From positions 248,001-312,000 of the forward strand of contig NZ_SMSG01000002.1 in the NCBI RefSeq assembly GCF_004382795.1: a DNA stretch of 64,000 nucleotides, given 5' to 3'. Each line of letters opens with the position of its first letter. Positions within the stretch are counted from its first letter, which is position 1. A program made the translations under genes and the position numbers. The notes beneath the pieces were generated by a model. It ran no database searches. It was not told where the DNA came from and saw only the letters and a program-made list of their open reading frames with translations. Source of the DNA: Cumulibacter soli (GTDB taxonomy: Bacteria; Actinomycetota; Actinomycetes; Mycobacteriales; Antricoccaceae). This document shows positions 32,993 through 42,978 of the stretch, piece after piece.

Positions 32993-34287
32993 GCGTTGTC
33001 CTTATCGCGCGCCGGGTTCAACGACACGATCGCGCGGGATTCGGGTGTCAGTCGGCGCGCAGCGCGGGCGACGTCCGCGGCGCTCACCGCGGCGATCATC
33101 TCCGGCAACTCGTTGAGCAGCTCTGCCTTGCCGTACAACAACTCCAGGGTTCCCATACGCAGTGCTCGCTCAATCGTCGAGTCGTACTCGCGCAGGAGTT
33201 GCGCAATCATCCTCGTCGTCACCCGATGCAACTCGTCCTCACTCGGGCCGTGCTCGGCCAACTCCGCGAGAATCTCGTCGACCACGCGGACAGCTTCGAC
33301 GCGCTGCTGCTCATCGGCATGGTGCATCTGGATCGTGAACGTGCTGGCCCCACGTTGGTCGAACGGATCGCCGAACGTCCCGCAGTACGCGTACGCGCTG
33401 AGGGCGAGCCCGCGTTGCAGCACGAGTTCGTGGTGCAGCCGTGAGGCGTCGCCGTCGTACAACACGTCGGCGAGTACGACGGTGCCCAGGTATCGACGCA
33501 GTCCACGGATCGGATCAGGGCTCTGCCAGCCGATCGCCGTCGCGGGCATCGGCGCGTGCGGATCAACCACGCTGCCGCTAGCGGCGCTGGTGCGCACCGG
33601 CTCGGAAAAGTCCGGACGCTGCGGTACGTCCCGGGCGGGGATATCGGCGAAGTGCTTGCGCACCAGCGCTCGCGCGTGCGCGAGGTCGAACTCGCCGGCG
33701 ATCGTCAGCACCGCGTTACCTGGCGCGTAGTACGTCGCGAAGAACTCGCGGGCGACGGCGACATCCGAGGCTTGTAGGTCGACGAAATCGCCATACCCGT
33801 TGTGGGTGTTGGCGAAGGTCTCGAACAGCACCGGCGGCAGCGCGAGCCAAGGGAACCCGCCGTACGGGCGGTTCAGCACGTTGACCCTGATTTCTTCCTG
33901 GACGACGTCGATCTGGTTCTGCATGTTCTGCGCGGTCAGCAGCGGCGCGCGCATGCGATCGGCTTCCAGGAACAACGTGCGCTCAAGCGCATGCGGCGGA
34001 ACGACCTGGTGATACTCGGTGTAGTCCGGGTGCGTCGATCCGTTGAACGAACCGCCAACCCCCTGCACGAGTTGCGCGTGGTCACCGGTCGGCACATTCT
34101 GCGATCCCTCAAACATGAGGTGCTCGAACAAATGCGCGAATCCGGTGCGCCCCTCGGGTTCTGATCGCATGCCCACGTCGTAGTGCACGGCGATGCCCAC
34201 CGCCGCCGCGCCTTCCGTGGGCGAGAGTACGACGCGCAGCCCGTTGGGCAGACGCGATCGATGGACGGCATAGTTCGGGGATCTCAC
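32989..34287 (-). CDS. M16-family zinc peptidase (catalytic subunit)
   Basis: 432 aa. HxxEH is at 52-56 (H52, E55, H56 in FAHLFEHLMFEGSQN), with the third ligand likely in the VVQEEIRVNVLNRPYGG helix. The second half carries DVLYDGDASRLHHELVLQRGLALSAYAYCG. The length suits a single M16B half-protein that pairs with the downstream subunit. It would degrade peptides or process precursors, probably in the cytosol because no signal peptide is seen. In M. tuberculosis this spot between nudC and adnB holds a potassium-channel-like gene instead. Confidence 0.9.
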   Translation of the reverse strand: MRSPNYAVHRSRLPNGLRVVLSPTEGAAAVGIAVHYDVGMRSEPEGRTGFAHLFEHLMFEGSQNVPTGDHAQLVQGVGGSFNGSTHPDYTEYHQVVPPHALERTLFLEADRMRAPLLTAQNMQNQIDVVQEEIRVNVLNRPYGGFPWLALPPVLFETFANTHNGYGDFVDLQASDVAVAREFFATYYAPGNAVLTIAGEFDLAHARALVRKHFADIPARDVPQRPDFSEPVRTSAASGSVVDPHAPMPATAIGWQSPDPIRGLRRYLGTVVLADVLYDGDASRLHHELVLQRGLALSAYAYCGTFGDPFDQRGASTFTIQMHHADEQQRVEAVRVVDEILAELAEHGPSEDELHRVTTRMIAQLLREYDSTIERALRMGTLELLYGKAELLNELPEMIAAVSAADVARAARRLTPESRAIVSLNPARDKDNA

Positions 34288-34331
34288 CTGGCCGAGGGTA
34301 CCTGTGCGCCGGGTACGCTCCGTGCCCCGCG

Positions 34332-35411
34332 TTACTGATCGACCTTGATCGACGCGATGACCTGATCGATTAGCGGGTATAACTCGGCGTGCGTGTTCGG
34401 GAAGGAGCAGTAGAAGAACACCGGCGCGGACTTACCCGTGTCGATCATCAGCAGGTGCACGCGTTCGCCGGTGGAGTCGTACCCGTCGACGTCCCAGGTG
34501 AGGTCGGTGATCCGTTCGTACGCGTCGTGCCCGTCGATGGTCAGTGCACGTTCGCTTTGGTTCGTGGGCTCGTTCGGCAGCGGGTAGTAATTGCCGAAGA
34601 CCGATTCCTCGACTTCTGCCAGCACCTGCGGGAATTCTGCGGCGGACGGCGAACCGAATGAGGTGCTCAGCAGGCCGGAGGTCACCTGGGCGATGAACTG
34701 GCCACCGCTCGGGACGCTCTCCTGGGTGACGACGTACTCACCGACGGTTGCCTGGTTCTCCTCCATCACGCCCATGGAGTAGTCCTTCCACCCCTCCCCC
34801 AGGTAGTCGTAACTGATTCCGGAGGCCTTATCGATCACCCGCAACGCTTTCGGGTCGTCGCTCGGGTTGCTGTAATCGCCGGTTGCCTGCGGGTTCGCAC
34901 CCGGTTCGTCGACTGAGGCGTCGAAAACCCCCGTCATCACGAGAATGCTGAGGATCGCGGCGATGACGCCGATGCCACCAATCCCCCACCACAATGCGCC
35001 GGTACGCCCCGGGGGCTCCGCGGGCGGGTAGTGCGCCTCGTCCGCATGGCGCGGCGGCTGGTGATACGCGCCTTGCTGTTCCTGGTAGTACTGCGAGGAG
35101 TCCGCAAAGTAGGACAGCCGTGGCTGCTCCTGATCGGCGTACGGCGCTGCGGTGTAGTCGGCGTACTGCGAGTAGTGCGACGTGGCATCGGGGACGTAGA
35201 CCTCGTACTGCTGGTCGTAGGTCTCTTGCGTCGCGGCACTGTCGTAATCAGGTGCGCTGTCGTAGTCGGTCGCGCCGCGGTTACCGGCAGCGCTGTGGTT
35301 TTCAGTGGTGTTGTGGCTATCAGTGGGGCCGTGGTTATTCGTGGTGCTGGCCTCGTCCGAGGCCCGGTGTGGGTCCCCGTGACCGGCTCCATGGGGCGGT
35401 GGGTGGCTCAC
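34332..35411 (-). CDS. Single-pass membrane protein with low-complexity N-terminus and extracytoplasmic domain
   Basis: 359 aa. Residues 1-135 are His/Asn/Thr, then Tyr/Gln/Pro-rich (THNNHGPTDSHNTTENHSAAG, YDQQYEVYVPDATSHYSQYADY), of the cytoplasmic unstructured type. One transmembrane helix follows (about 139-162, LWWGIGGIGVIAAILSILVM). The outer domain (about 185-359) reads LRVIDKASGISYDYLGEGWKDYS...TWDVDGYDSTGERVHLLMIDTGKSAPVFFYCSFPN. I do not recognise a named family, though similar actinobacterial proteins have a mixed alpha/beta outer domain. The function is unknown. Confidence 0.65.
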   Translation of the reverse strand: MSHPPPHGAGHGDPHRASDEASTTNNHGPTDSHNTTENHSAAGNRGATDYDSAPDYDSAATQETYDQQYEVYVPDATSHYSQYADYTAAPYADQEQPRLSYFADSSQYYQEQQGAYHQPPRHADEAHYPPAEPPGRTGALWWGIGGIGVIAAILSILVMTGVFDASVDEPGANPQATGDYSNPSDDPKALRVIDKASGISYDYLGEGWKDYSMGVMEENQATVGEYVVTQESVPSGGQFIAQVTSGLLSTSFGSPSAAEFPQVLAEVEESVFGNYYPLPNEPTNQSERALTIDGHDAYERITDLTWDVDGYDSTGERVHLLMIDTGKSAPVFFYCSFPNTHAELYPLIDQVIASIKVDQ

Positions 35412-35556
35412 ATCAACTCCAACAGTCTGCGACGATCTGTCTACGCACGGGCACGTCAGTCCATTATTTGACGTCCATTATCGACGAACCCGCTGAATAC
35501 GACGGATGTCGCGACAAACTGGTTGCCGAGAACTGGTTGCCGATACGGTAGGTCGT

Positions 35557-36411
35557 ATGAGCGCGATGACGCACACCACAGTGCAGATTGATACCCACAC
35601 CTCCGGTCCACTGGCATTCGACGTTTTGCAGTCACGCGTCGATGATGGGCCACAGCTCATCGCCCTGCACGGATTTCCGCAGGGCGCCCGCGCATGGCAA
35701 CGTGCCGCCGCGGTCCTCGCTGAGCGCGGTATCGGGGTACACGCAATTGACCAGCGCGGTTACTCGCCCGGGGCGCGCCCCGACGGAGTGGAGCATTACG
35801 GCGACCGTGCGCTGTCCGGCGACGTGCTCGCGATCGCCGATCAATTGGGTCTGTCAACGTTCCACTTGGCGGGGCATGACTGGGGTTCGCATATCGCATG
35901 GGTGACCGCAGTCGAGAATCCCGACCGGGTGCGCACGCTGACGGCGGTCTCGATCCCGCACCCGACGGCATTTGGCCGTGCTTACAAGGAGGACCCCGAC
36001 CAGAAGTCGCGCTCGGGCTATATGAAGTTGTTCTGGCAGCCCGGAGCCGCGGAGGCTGCGTTGCTCGAGAACGACGCGGCCGGTCTGCGCGACACGCTCT
36101 CGGATCTCAGCGACGCTGACGCGTCGCAGTACGTGCAGCGGTTACAGCAGCCCGGCGCGTTGACGGCCGCGCTGAACTGGTACCGCGCGATGCGCACGAA
36201 TCCTCAGGGACTAGGTCCGGCGAAGGTCCCGACGACGATGGTGTGGAGTGATCAGGACCGCGCCGTAGGCCGACGCAGCGCCGAACTGTGCGCCGAGTAC
36301 GTCGATGCGGATTTCCGACTCGTTGAGCTGGCCGGGATCACCCATTGGATCCCAGAACTCGCCCCACAGCCGTTGGCGGAGGCGATTGCCGAACGAATCG
36401 CTTCCGTCTAA
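35557..36411 (+). CDS. Alpha/beta hydrolase, epoxide-hydrolase-like
   Basis: 284 aa from ATG 35557. The oxyanion HGFPQGARAW, the IDQRGYSPGARP segment, the nucleophile elbow GHDWGSHIAW (nucleophile Asp, as in epoxide hydrolases and dehalogenases) and the late general base His in AGITHWIPEL are present. The nucleophile being Asp rather than Ser argues against a lipase. The substrate is unknown. It converges on adnB, whose stop overlaps this stop by 4 bp. Confidence 0.82.
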   Translation: MSAMTHTTVQIDTHTSGPLAFDVLQSRVDDGPQLIALHGFPQGARAWQRAAAVLAERGIGVHAIDQRGYSPGARPDGVEHYGDRALSGDVLAIADQLGLSTFHLAGHDWGSHIAWVTAVENPDRVRTLTAVSIPHPTAFGRAYKEDPDQKSRSGYMKLFWQPGAAEAALLENDAAGLRDTLSDLSDADASQYVQRLQQPGALTAALNWYRAMRTNPQGLGPAKVPTTMVWSDQDRAVGRRSAELCAEYVDADFRLVELAGITHWIPELAPQPLAEAIAERIASV

Positions 36412-39400
36412 CTGCTCAGCGAGGACGCCTCGATCGTGGACGCCTCGGGAAGGGTGCGCACCAGGTCAATCAAATCGCGTTCGTCGAGTACGCGATCAGG
36501 TCGATGCGTGATGCCATCGGCGACGTAGAAGAACCCGGCTCGTACTCGCTGCGGATCCACACCAGCGATCCGCGACCAGGCGAGCCGGTAGACGGCGAGT
36601 TGGACTTCCGCTGCCGCGAGCGCCTCCCCGGTGGGGCGCCGTCCGGTCTTCCAGTCGATCACGTCGTAGTCGGCATCGGAACCGGGCCACTCGAACACCG
36701 CATCAAGGCGTCCACGCAGCGGGATACCGTCGACCATCAAATCGAAGCCAGTTTCGGTCTCCAGCGGTCTGCGACTGGCCCATTCGCTGGACTCAAACCG
36801 TTCGATCAAGTCATCGATGCTCGCGTCAGCTTCCAGGCCTTCGTCCGAGGCGCCCGGTAAGTCGTCGATATCGATTAACGAGTCGGATCCAAAGCGATGC
36901 TCTACCCAGGAGTGAAACAAGGTCCCTCGGTCCGCGGCGGCTCGCAATAACCGCGGTACCGGGCGGCGAATGTCGAGCGCGAACTGCACCGGGTCACGGC
37001 GGATCGCCACGAGTTGGGACGCCGAGAGCCGGTCAGGCGCCTCGACATCAACTACTGTGCCGGCGCGTCGCGCGGCGCGTTCGGCCAGCAACAGTTCGGT
37101 CGCCTCCAGCCACGGGTGCCGCGGCTGCTCGGCGAGTGAGGCTGACTGCTGAAGGGACGCTGACTGCTCGAGGGAGGTTGACTGCTGCGCTGGCTCTGCC
37201 TGTTGGCCCGAGGCTGACTCGTGGGCCGATTCCGAGTGCTGCGGCAGAGCGGCAATCCCGCTTCGTCCCATCGCTTCGGCTACATCCGCATTAAACTGCT
37301 CGGCAGCCGCGCGGGCCGCGGTCTGCTCGGCGCTGAGCGCGCTCGCCGGCCACAGGTGGAGTTCGAGATCAGCGCTCGCTGGGTTCTCGGCACCGTCCTC
37401 AGGTTGCGGCGCCCAGGCCACCAACTGACCACCGGTGCGCTCGACATGCTCGCGCATCAAGGTGAGGTACTCCGACGGCACGCGGGATTTCTTCGCGGTC
37501 GGCTTCCACCGCGCCGCGCTCATCCACAGCCGATGGCGCGCCCGGGTGAGGGCGACGTACACCAGGCGGCGTTGCTCACGCCCATGATGCTCCTTCACCT
37601 GCTCTTTCATTTGACCCACAAACTCGGTGTTGACCTTGTTCGTCTGCTGGACCTCGGAGATATCGACTCGCGGCAGCGCCGCCGCGTCCGAACGCAACTC
37701 GTACGGCAGCGTGCCGAGGTCTTTGAGCCATGCGGTCGCTGGTTTGGGGTCACCGGGAAGCGCCTTGTCGGTTGCGCCGATGATGTAGACCGAATCCCAT
37801 TCCAGGCCCTTCGACGCGTGCATGGTGAGTACCTGCACGGCGTCGCGTCGCGGCGTCGTGCCGTCCCGGGTAATCCCCCGATCGGCCTCCTCCGCGGCAT
37901 CGAGATACTGCAAGAACCCCTCGGTGGATTGCGTCCCCGATCCGGCAGAGAACGCATGGGCGACGCCGGTGAACTGGTCCAGCGCGGCGCGCGGTGGCAA
38001 TTCGCGCCGCACATCGCGCACCGTGGACTCGATATCAACGCCGATAGCGCGCTCGATTGCCCCGACGAGATCTGCCAGTGGCTCGCCCATTAGTGCGCGT
38101 AACTCGGCGAGTTCGCCGGCGTACGCGTTCAGCCTGTGCCAACCGCGCTCGGAGAACGCGGCCTCATCGGCGTTACGGATCTGATCGAGCGCATCAACCA
38201 GGCTTGATTCGTCAACCTCGTCATCGTCTGCCTCATCGCTGCCGCGCCCGGCTAGCCGCTTTGCGTACGTGCTCAACGCGACGAGATCACTCGGCGCGAT
38301 CCGCCACCGCCGTCCGCCGAGCAGCTGAATGAGTTCGGCGTCCGAGGATGGCCGGGTCAGTACCGACAAGGTGTTCACGATCTCTCGGATCTCGGGCAGC
38401 GACAGCAGCCCGGACAGGCCGACGACCTCGATCGGTAGGCCCTGCTCCACTAGCGCGTCGATGACCGCACCGAACTCTTCGGATCGAGCACGCGACAGGA
38501 CCGCGACACTGCTCGCGCCCGGTTCCCAGCGGGACGCGATGTCGGCCGCCACCGCAGCGGCTTCGTCCTTGGTGGTCTCGAACAGGCCGACAGCTAATTC
38601 GCCAGGGCCGGCCGCCGGTCCGGCATCGAGAACGGCGACCTCGGCGCCCCAGGCGCGCAGCGGCGCGGAGACTTCATTAGCGATCTGCAGGATCGCGCGG
38701 TCGTTGCGAAACGTCGTGCTCAGCTGGCGCATTGGAATGGCCACGCCGTCGCCAAACTGCATCCGGAAGGCCGTCAGCGTGTCGGCGCTCGCACCGCGGA
38801 AGCCGTAAATCGCTTGACAGGGGTCCCCGACGGCGGTGATCGGATGCCCGGCATACAGACTGCGCAACAGAGCGGCCTGTGCTCCGGACGTGTCCTGGTA
38901 TTCATCCAGCAAGACGACGTCGTATCGGTCGCGCTCTTGTTCGCCTATCGCCGGCTGCTCGCTGCTGAGCCGACAGGCAGCGCTCAACATGTCGCCGAAA
39001 CTCATCAAATCGCCGTCACGCTTGCGTTCGGCGAATCCAGCGAGCACGGGCGCGAGCAGTACCCTCCCGTACACGCCATCCAGCTGACGGCGCACTGTCG
39101 ACGCGAGGGCCTTGCCGCCCGCGCGTTCGAGTTGCTCGATCTGCGCGATCACGCGGGTGGACGCTGCAACGACGTCGTCAACCCCGACCAGGTGCGCCGC
39201 CATCTCGTCGCTCAGCGCCACCACGGCTTGCACGATCGTGCTGCTGGTGCGGTCGACCTCCTCCAACGGACCGTCGTACGCCGTGACGACCTGTTGTGCC
39301 AGCTGCCATAAGGCCGCGGCATCCGCGGTCTGTACGCCTGGTTCGATGCCGAGCCGCAGACCGTGCTCGGCCACAATCCGACGCGCATACGAGTCATAGG

Positions 39401-39740
39401 TGAGAACTGTGGGCTCGGCCGAGCGCATCGCTGTGGCCCGGGCAGGGTCCAGGTCACCGATCGCGACCGAGGCCTCGCGGAGCCGGTTGCGCACGCGTTC
39501 GGCGAGTTCACTGGCTGCCTTACGGGTGAAAGTCAGCCCGAGCACGCGATCGGGCTCGACCACCCCGTTGCACACCAGCCAGACGACGCGCGCCGCCATC
39601 GTCTCGGTCTTACCCGAGCCCGCGCCGGCGACGATCGCACTCGGCCCGAGCGGGGCGCCGATAACCGCGGCCTGCTCCTCGGTGGGCGTATGCGCGCCCG
39701 TGTGAGCGGCGATATCGGCAGGGCTGAATTGGGCGGTCAT
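36408..39740 (-). CDS. adnB: AdnB, ATP-dependent helicase-nuclease subunit
   Basis: 1110 aa from ATG 39740, overlapping the adnA stop by 4 bp (ATGA). UvrD-like motor: Walker A AGAGSGKT (38-45), VVLLDEYQDTSGAQ, VGDPCQAIYGFRGAS, VLTMHASKGLEWDSVYIIG. RecB-like nuclease tail: GTLFHSWVEHRFG and YDVIDWKTGRRPTGEALAAAEVQLAVYRLAW (catalytic D/K). The linker holds three copies of a QQSASL-type hexapeptide. With AdnA it forms the mycobacterial-type end-resection machine in double-strand break repair. Counterpart of Rv3201c. Confidence 0.95.
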   Translation of the reverse strand: MTAQFSPADIAAHTGAHTPTEEQAAVIGAPLGPSAIVAGAGSGKTETMAARVVWLVCNGVVEPDRVLGLTFTRKAASELAERVRNRLREASVAIGDLDPARATAMRSAEPTVLTYDSYARRIVAEHGLRLGIEPGVQTADAAALWQLAQQVVTAYDGPLEEVDRTSSTIVQAVVALSDEMAAHLVGVDDVVAASTRVIAQIEQLERAGGKALASTVRRQLDGVYGRVLLAPVLAGFAERKRDGDLMSFGDMLSAACRLSSEQPAIGEQERDRYDVVLLDEYQDTSGAQAALLRSLYAGHPITAVGDPCQAIYGFRGASADTLTAFRMQFGDGVAIPMRQLSTTFRNDRAILQIANEVSAPLRAWGAEVAVLDAGPAAGPGELAVGLFETTKDEAAAVAADIASRWEPGASSVAVLSRARSEEFGAVIDALVEQGLPIEVVGLSGLLSLPEIREIVNTLSVLTRPSSDAELIQLLGGRRWRIAPSDLVALSTYAKRLAGRGSDEADDDEVDESSLVDALDQIRNADEAAFSERGWHRLNAYAGELAELRALMGEPLADLVGAIERAIGVDIESTVRDVRRELPPRAALDQFTGVAHAFSAGSGTQSTEGFLQYLDAAEEADRGITRDGTTPRRDAVQVLTMHASKGLEWDSVYIIGATDKALPGDPKPATAWLKDLGTLPYELRSDAAALPRVDISEVQQTNKVNTEFVGQMKEQVKEHHGREQRRLVYVALTRARHRLWMSAARWKPTAKKSRVPSEYLTLMREHVERTGGQLVAWAPQPEDGAENPASADLELHLWPASALSAEQTAARAAAEQFNADVAEAMGRSGIAALPQHSESAHESASGQQAEPAQQSTSLEQSASLQQSASLAEQPRHPWLEATELLLAERAARRAGTVVDVEAPDRLSASQLVAIRRDPVQFALDIRRPVPRLLRAAADRGTLFHSWVEHRFGSDSLIDIDDLPGASDEGLEADASIDDLIERFESSEWASRRPLETETGFDLMVDGIPLRGRLDAVFEWPGSDADYDVIDWKTGRRPTGEALAAAEVQLAVYRLAWSRIAGVDPQRVRAGFFYVADGITHRPDRVLDERDLIDLVRTLPEASTIEASSLSS
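37141..37194. repeat. Three 18-bp in-frame tandem units in the adnB linker
   Basis: Units of 18 bp start at 37141, 37159 and 37177 (GCTGACTGCT... / GCTGACTGCT... / GTTGACTGCT...). They encode a [EQ]-Q-S-[TA]-S-L hexapeptide on the minus strand, between the motor and nuclease domains. Confidence 0.75.
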
Positions 39741-42700
39741 TCGTCGTCCTCCGCAACCCGCACGGCGGGACACACCGGCACGAAGTCGCAGGTGCGGCAG
39801 CCGGCCCCGGCTCGAGCCGGGAAAGTGGCCGCCGACATTCCGGCGACGAGGTCGGTGAGCAGGTCCTCGGCCCACCCCGGTTCAGCGTCCTCGCTGACCG
39901 GTGGCTGAGACCGTTCCTTTGCCGACTTGCCGTCCTTGACTCCGACCAATGCTGCCCCGGCGGATCCGGCACCGATTTCATACCCGCCGTGCTCGGCAGC
40001 GAGCTGGTAAATGCCGAGCTGCGGATTGCGCGTGGGCTCGATGCCGTCCACCGTGACGGAGCCGGTCTTCAGGTCGATCGTGTAGAGCCGACCCGTCACC
40101 GGATCGCGTTCGAGTCGATCCACCTTGCCGCGCACCCGCGCCCGACCGATCACGACATCAAATCCGACTTCGTTCCCGACCCAAGTCATTTCGCGGTTCT
40201 CAAGCCACTGCGCAAGGCGTTCCAGCATCGCGCGCGCTTTCGAGCGCCAACTGCGCTCTTCCCAGGGAGAATCGAATTCTAGGCCGCGCCACCGCTCCTG
40301 CAGCACCTCATTCATGCGATTGAACAACTCCGCTTGAGTCGCGCCTGACGGGTCACCGATCTTTTCGAACGCCGCATGAACTGCGGTCCCGAGTTCTGCA
40401 TTGATCGACCGATGCACGGACCCGAGCCGACCGAGGAACCACCGCAGCCCGCATTGAACAAACGTGGTTGCCGCCGACGGTGAGATCGATACGAGTTGGT
40501 CGAGATCGATGACTGGGTCCGACGTCGAGACCTCGCGCAGCGCGTACCAATCGCTGGGCGCGGCACCACGGACTCCGGCCTCAGCCAGCATCTGCAACGC
40601 TGTCGTCGCGGCTTGTTTGTCGACTTCCGCGGCGTCCTCGTCGAGCAAGCAAGCACGCAGCGTGGCCACATGGTCGACCATCGACAGAGTGCGTTGCGCG
40701 ACCCGTTCGACGCGATGTTCGTTGGGTTGGTAACCGAGGCGCTCGCACAGTTCGACGTAGAACCGCGATGGACGCTCACCGACACCATCGACCGACGACA
40801 CGATCACTTGGCGACGGGCGCGGCTGAGGGCCACGTAGAACAATCGCCGTTCGTCGGCCATCAGCAGTGACCGGCGATCGATGACGGATATATCGATGCC
40901 TACGGCAAGGTCGACGAGGTCTTCAGTGTGCAGCAGCGTGTTGCGGGCGACGAGATTCGGCCAGCTGCCCTCCTGCACTCCCATCACGGCAACGATCTCC
41001 CATTCGCGGCCCTTGGCGTTGTTGGCGCTGAGCACCTGCACGGTTTCGGCGGCGCTCGCACCACGTGAGAGGCGGTCGGCAGGCAATTCTTGTTGTTCGA
41101 TCTCGGACGCGATGGTGTCGAATGACGCCTCACGTAATCGGCTCGCCAGCGACGATGCGATGTCGAACGCGGCGATCACCGAGTCGAGCCGTTGGTCCGC
41201 ATCGGAACCGCGTACGCCGCCCAGGAGCGCCTCTGAGCGCCACCGGTCTTCGGCGCCGGTTTCGCGCCACGCCGTGGCGAGCAGTTCCTCGCCATCGGCC
41301 CCGCCGGCCGCGATTTCGCGTAGTACGCCGAGGATCCGCGCGAGTTCGCGTAGTCCGGACGCCTCGGGACCAGAGGGCACCGCGAGTCTGCCCGCGACGA
41401 CCTCTACGAGTAGACGCGCCGACGTGCGACCGCCTCCTGTCTCGAACTCGACGGTGCGCAGTTTCTTACGTAGTCGTCGCATCATGAGCGCGTCGAGCCG
41501 GAAGTAGGGCGAGCGCAGCACCTCTTCGATCCTGGCGGCGTCGGCTTCAGTCTCCTGGCTGAGCCGAACGATTTCCAGCAACGACTGCACGGCGGTGCTT
41601 TGCCCGACCGCGGGCTCGTCCACTCCCGCGTCCAAGGGGACCCCGGCGGCCGCGAACGCGCGGCGTATCACGGGCATGCTGGCCGCCACGGACCGAACGA
41701 CGACGCACATCTGCGACCACGGAACGCCGTCCACCAAGTGTCGCTCACGGAGTACGGCGGCGACATCGGCCGCTTCGCGTGACTGGCTAGGCGAGGCCAG
41801 CACCACGACTGGGCGAAGCGAGTCCGGCTCGAGCGGGGTGCGCTCAGGGTAGGCGGCACCCAGTAACCCGGCGGCAGTCCGCATCGCGGCCGCCAACGCG
41901 GGAGTCGCCCGATAGCCGGTGCTCAGCGTGATCTCCTGATCTGCAGTAAAGTCCAGCAGCGAGCGGCGGTCGGCACCGCGGAACCCAAAGACCGATTGAT
42001 CGGGATCCCCAGCAAGCACCGTGGCAGCCGTACCGCCGGCGAGCAGCTCTAGCAACTCCCGCTTTGCGGGATCGAGCTCCTGCGCTTCGTCGACGTAGAG
42101 GTAGCTCAGTCGCTGACGTTCTCGGTGCAACTCATCGGGGTCTTGACGCCACAAGTCAACGACGGCTCGGACGAGTTCTGCCGGGTCATAGGAATCCTCC
42201 AGGCGCATCCCGGTCACACCCGCGTACTCGGTGAGGAAACTACCCAGTGATTCCCAGACCGGGCGACCGTACTGCTCCGCCCAAGCACGCAACTGCGTCG
42301 CGGAGACGCCGCGTTCGGCGCAGCGCATCAGCGCATCGCGTACCTCTTGGGCAAACCCGCGGGTCGGTAGGGCTGCCCGTAACTCGTCTGGCCAGGTCGT
42401 CGCCCCTTCGCCATCCAGGGCGCCGGCGAGCAAGTCGCGGACGATGGCGTCTTGCTCGGGTCCAGTGATCAGGCGCGGGGCCGACCAGTCGTCGCGGCGC
42501 CGCCAGGCTCGATCGAGTACCGCCCAGGCATACGACTCAAAGCTCCGCACTGGGACTTGCCGCAACGCGACCTGAGTTTCGGCGACCACGGCGTCGCGTA
42601 GGGCGGCGGCGCCACGTCGGGTGAAGGTGAGCAGCAGAACCTCGTCGGCGCTGGCACCCTCGTTTAACCGCGCCGCAGCCGCACGCGCGAGCACCGAAGT

Positions 42701-42844
42701 CTTGCCCGAGCCCGGACCACCGAGCACGCGTAGCCGACCTTTGGTATGCGCGACTACGGCGTCCGCGTCCTGGTCCGCGCGCCACGCGATCGCGGGACGT
42801 CCCGACGGTCGCACCAACCGTACGCTTGGCGTCACTGTTGCCAC
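39737..42844 (-). CDS. adnA: AdnA, ATP-dependent helicase-nuclease subunit
   Basis: 1035 aa from GTG 42844 (GGAAAGGAG upstream; longer frames to 42982 lack a ribosome site and overlap the DUF222 gene's end). Motor: Walker A GGPGSGKT (42-49), YLYVDEAQELDPAKRELL, LAGDPDQSVFGFRGAD, VLSANNAKGREWEIVAV. Nuclease tail: CGLRWFLGRLGS, LYTIDLKTGSVTVDG and a C-terminal CRTCDFVPVC, giving the four cysteines of a [4Fe-4S] clasp. Partner of AdnB. Counterpart of Rv3202c. The usual DExQ box reads DEAQ. Confidence 0.95.
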   Translation of the reverse strand: MATVTPSVRLVRPSGRPAIAWRADQDADAVVAHTKGRLRVLGGPGSGKTSVLARAAAARLNEGASADEVLLLTFTRRGAAALRDAVVAETQVALRQVPVRSFESYAWAVLDRAWRRRDDWSAPRLITGPEQDAIVRDLLAGALDGEGATTWPDELRAALPTRGFAQEVRDALMRCAERGVSATQLRAWAEQYGRPVWESLGSFLTEYAGVTGMRLEDSYDPAELVRAVVDLWRQDPDELHRERQRLSYLYVDEAQELDPAKRELLELLAGGTAATVLAGDPDQSVFGFRGADRRSLLDFTADQEITLSTGYRATPALAAAMRTAAGLLGAAYPERTPLEPDSLRPVVVLASPSQSREAADVAAVLRERHLVDGVPWSQMCVVVRSVAASMPVIRRAFAAAGVPLDAGVDEPAVGQSTAVQSLLEIVRLSQETEADAARIEEVLRSPYFRLDALMMRRLRKKLRTVEFETGGGRTSARLLVEVVAGRLAVPSGPEASGLRELARILGVLREIAAGGADGEELLATAWRETGAEDRWRSEALLGGVRGSDADQRLDSVIAAFDIASSLASRLREASFDTIASEIEQQELPADRLSRGASAAETVQVLSANNAKGREWEIVAVMGVQEGSWPNLVARNTLLHTEDLVDLAVGIDISVIDRRSLLMADERRLFYVALSRARRQVIVSSVDGVGERPSRFYVELCERLGYQPNEHRVERVAQRTLSMVDHVATLRACLLDEDAAEVDKQAATTALQMLAEAGVRGAAPSDWYALREVSTSDPVIDLDQLVSISPSAATTFVQCGLRWFLGRLGSVHRSINAELGTAVHAAFEKIGDPSGATQAELFNRMNEVLQERWRGLEFDSPWEERSWRSKARAMLERLAQWLENREMTWVGNEVGFDVVIGRARVRGKVDRLERDPVTGRLYTIDLKTGSVTVDGIEPTRNPQLGIYQLAAEHGGYEIGAGSAGAALVGVKDGKSAKERSQPPVSEDAEPGWAEDLLTDLVAGMSAATFPARAGAGCRTCDFVPVCPAVRVAEDDE

Positions 42845-42978
42845 GGGCTCTCCTTTCCGGCTGTTGCGTTCTAGTCTGCCGAAGCGCCCCGACAAGTTTT
42901 CGCGGCATCCGGTGGCCGCGCTCATGACCGGATTGCCCTTGGCTTCGGCAGCGGGCACAGAACCGCCGCGCACGCCGA

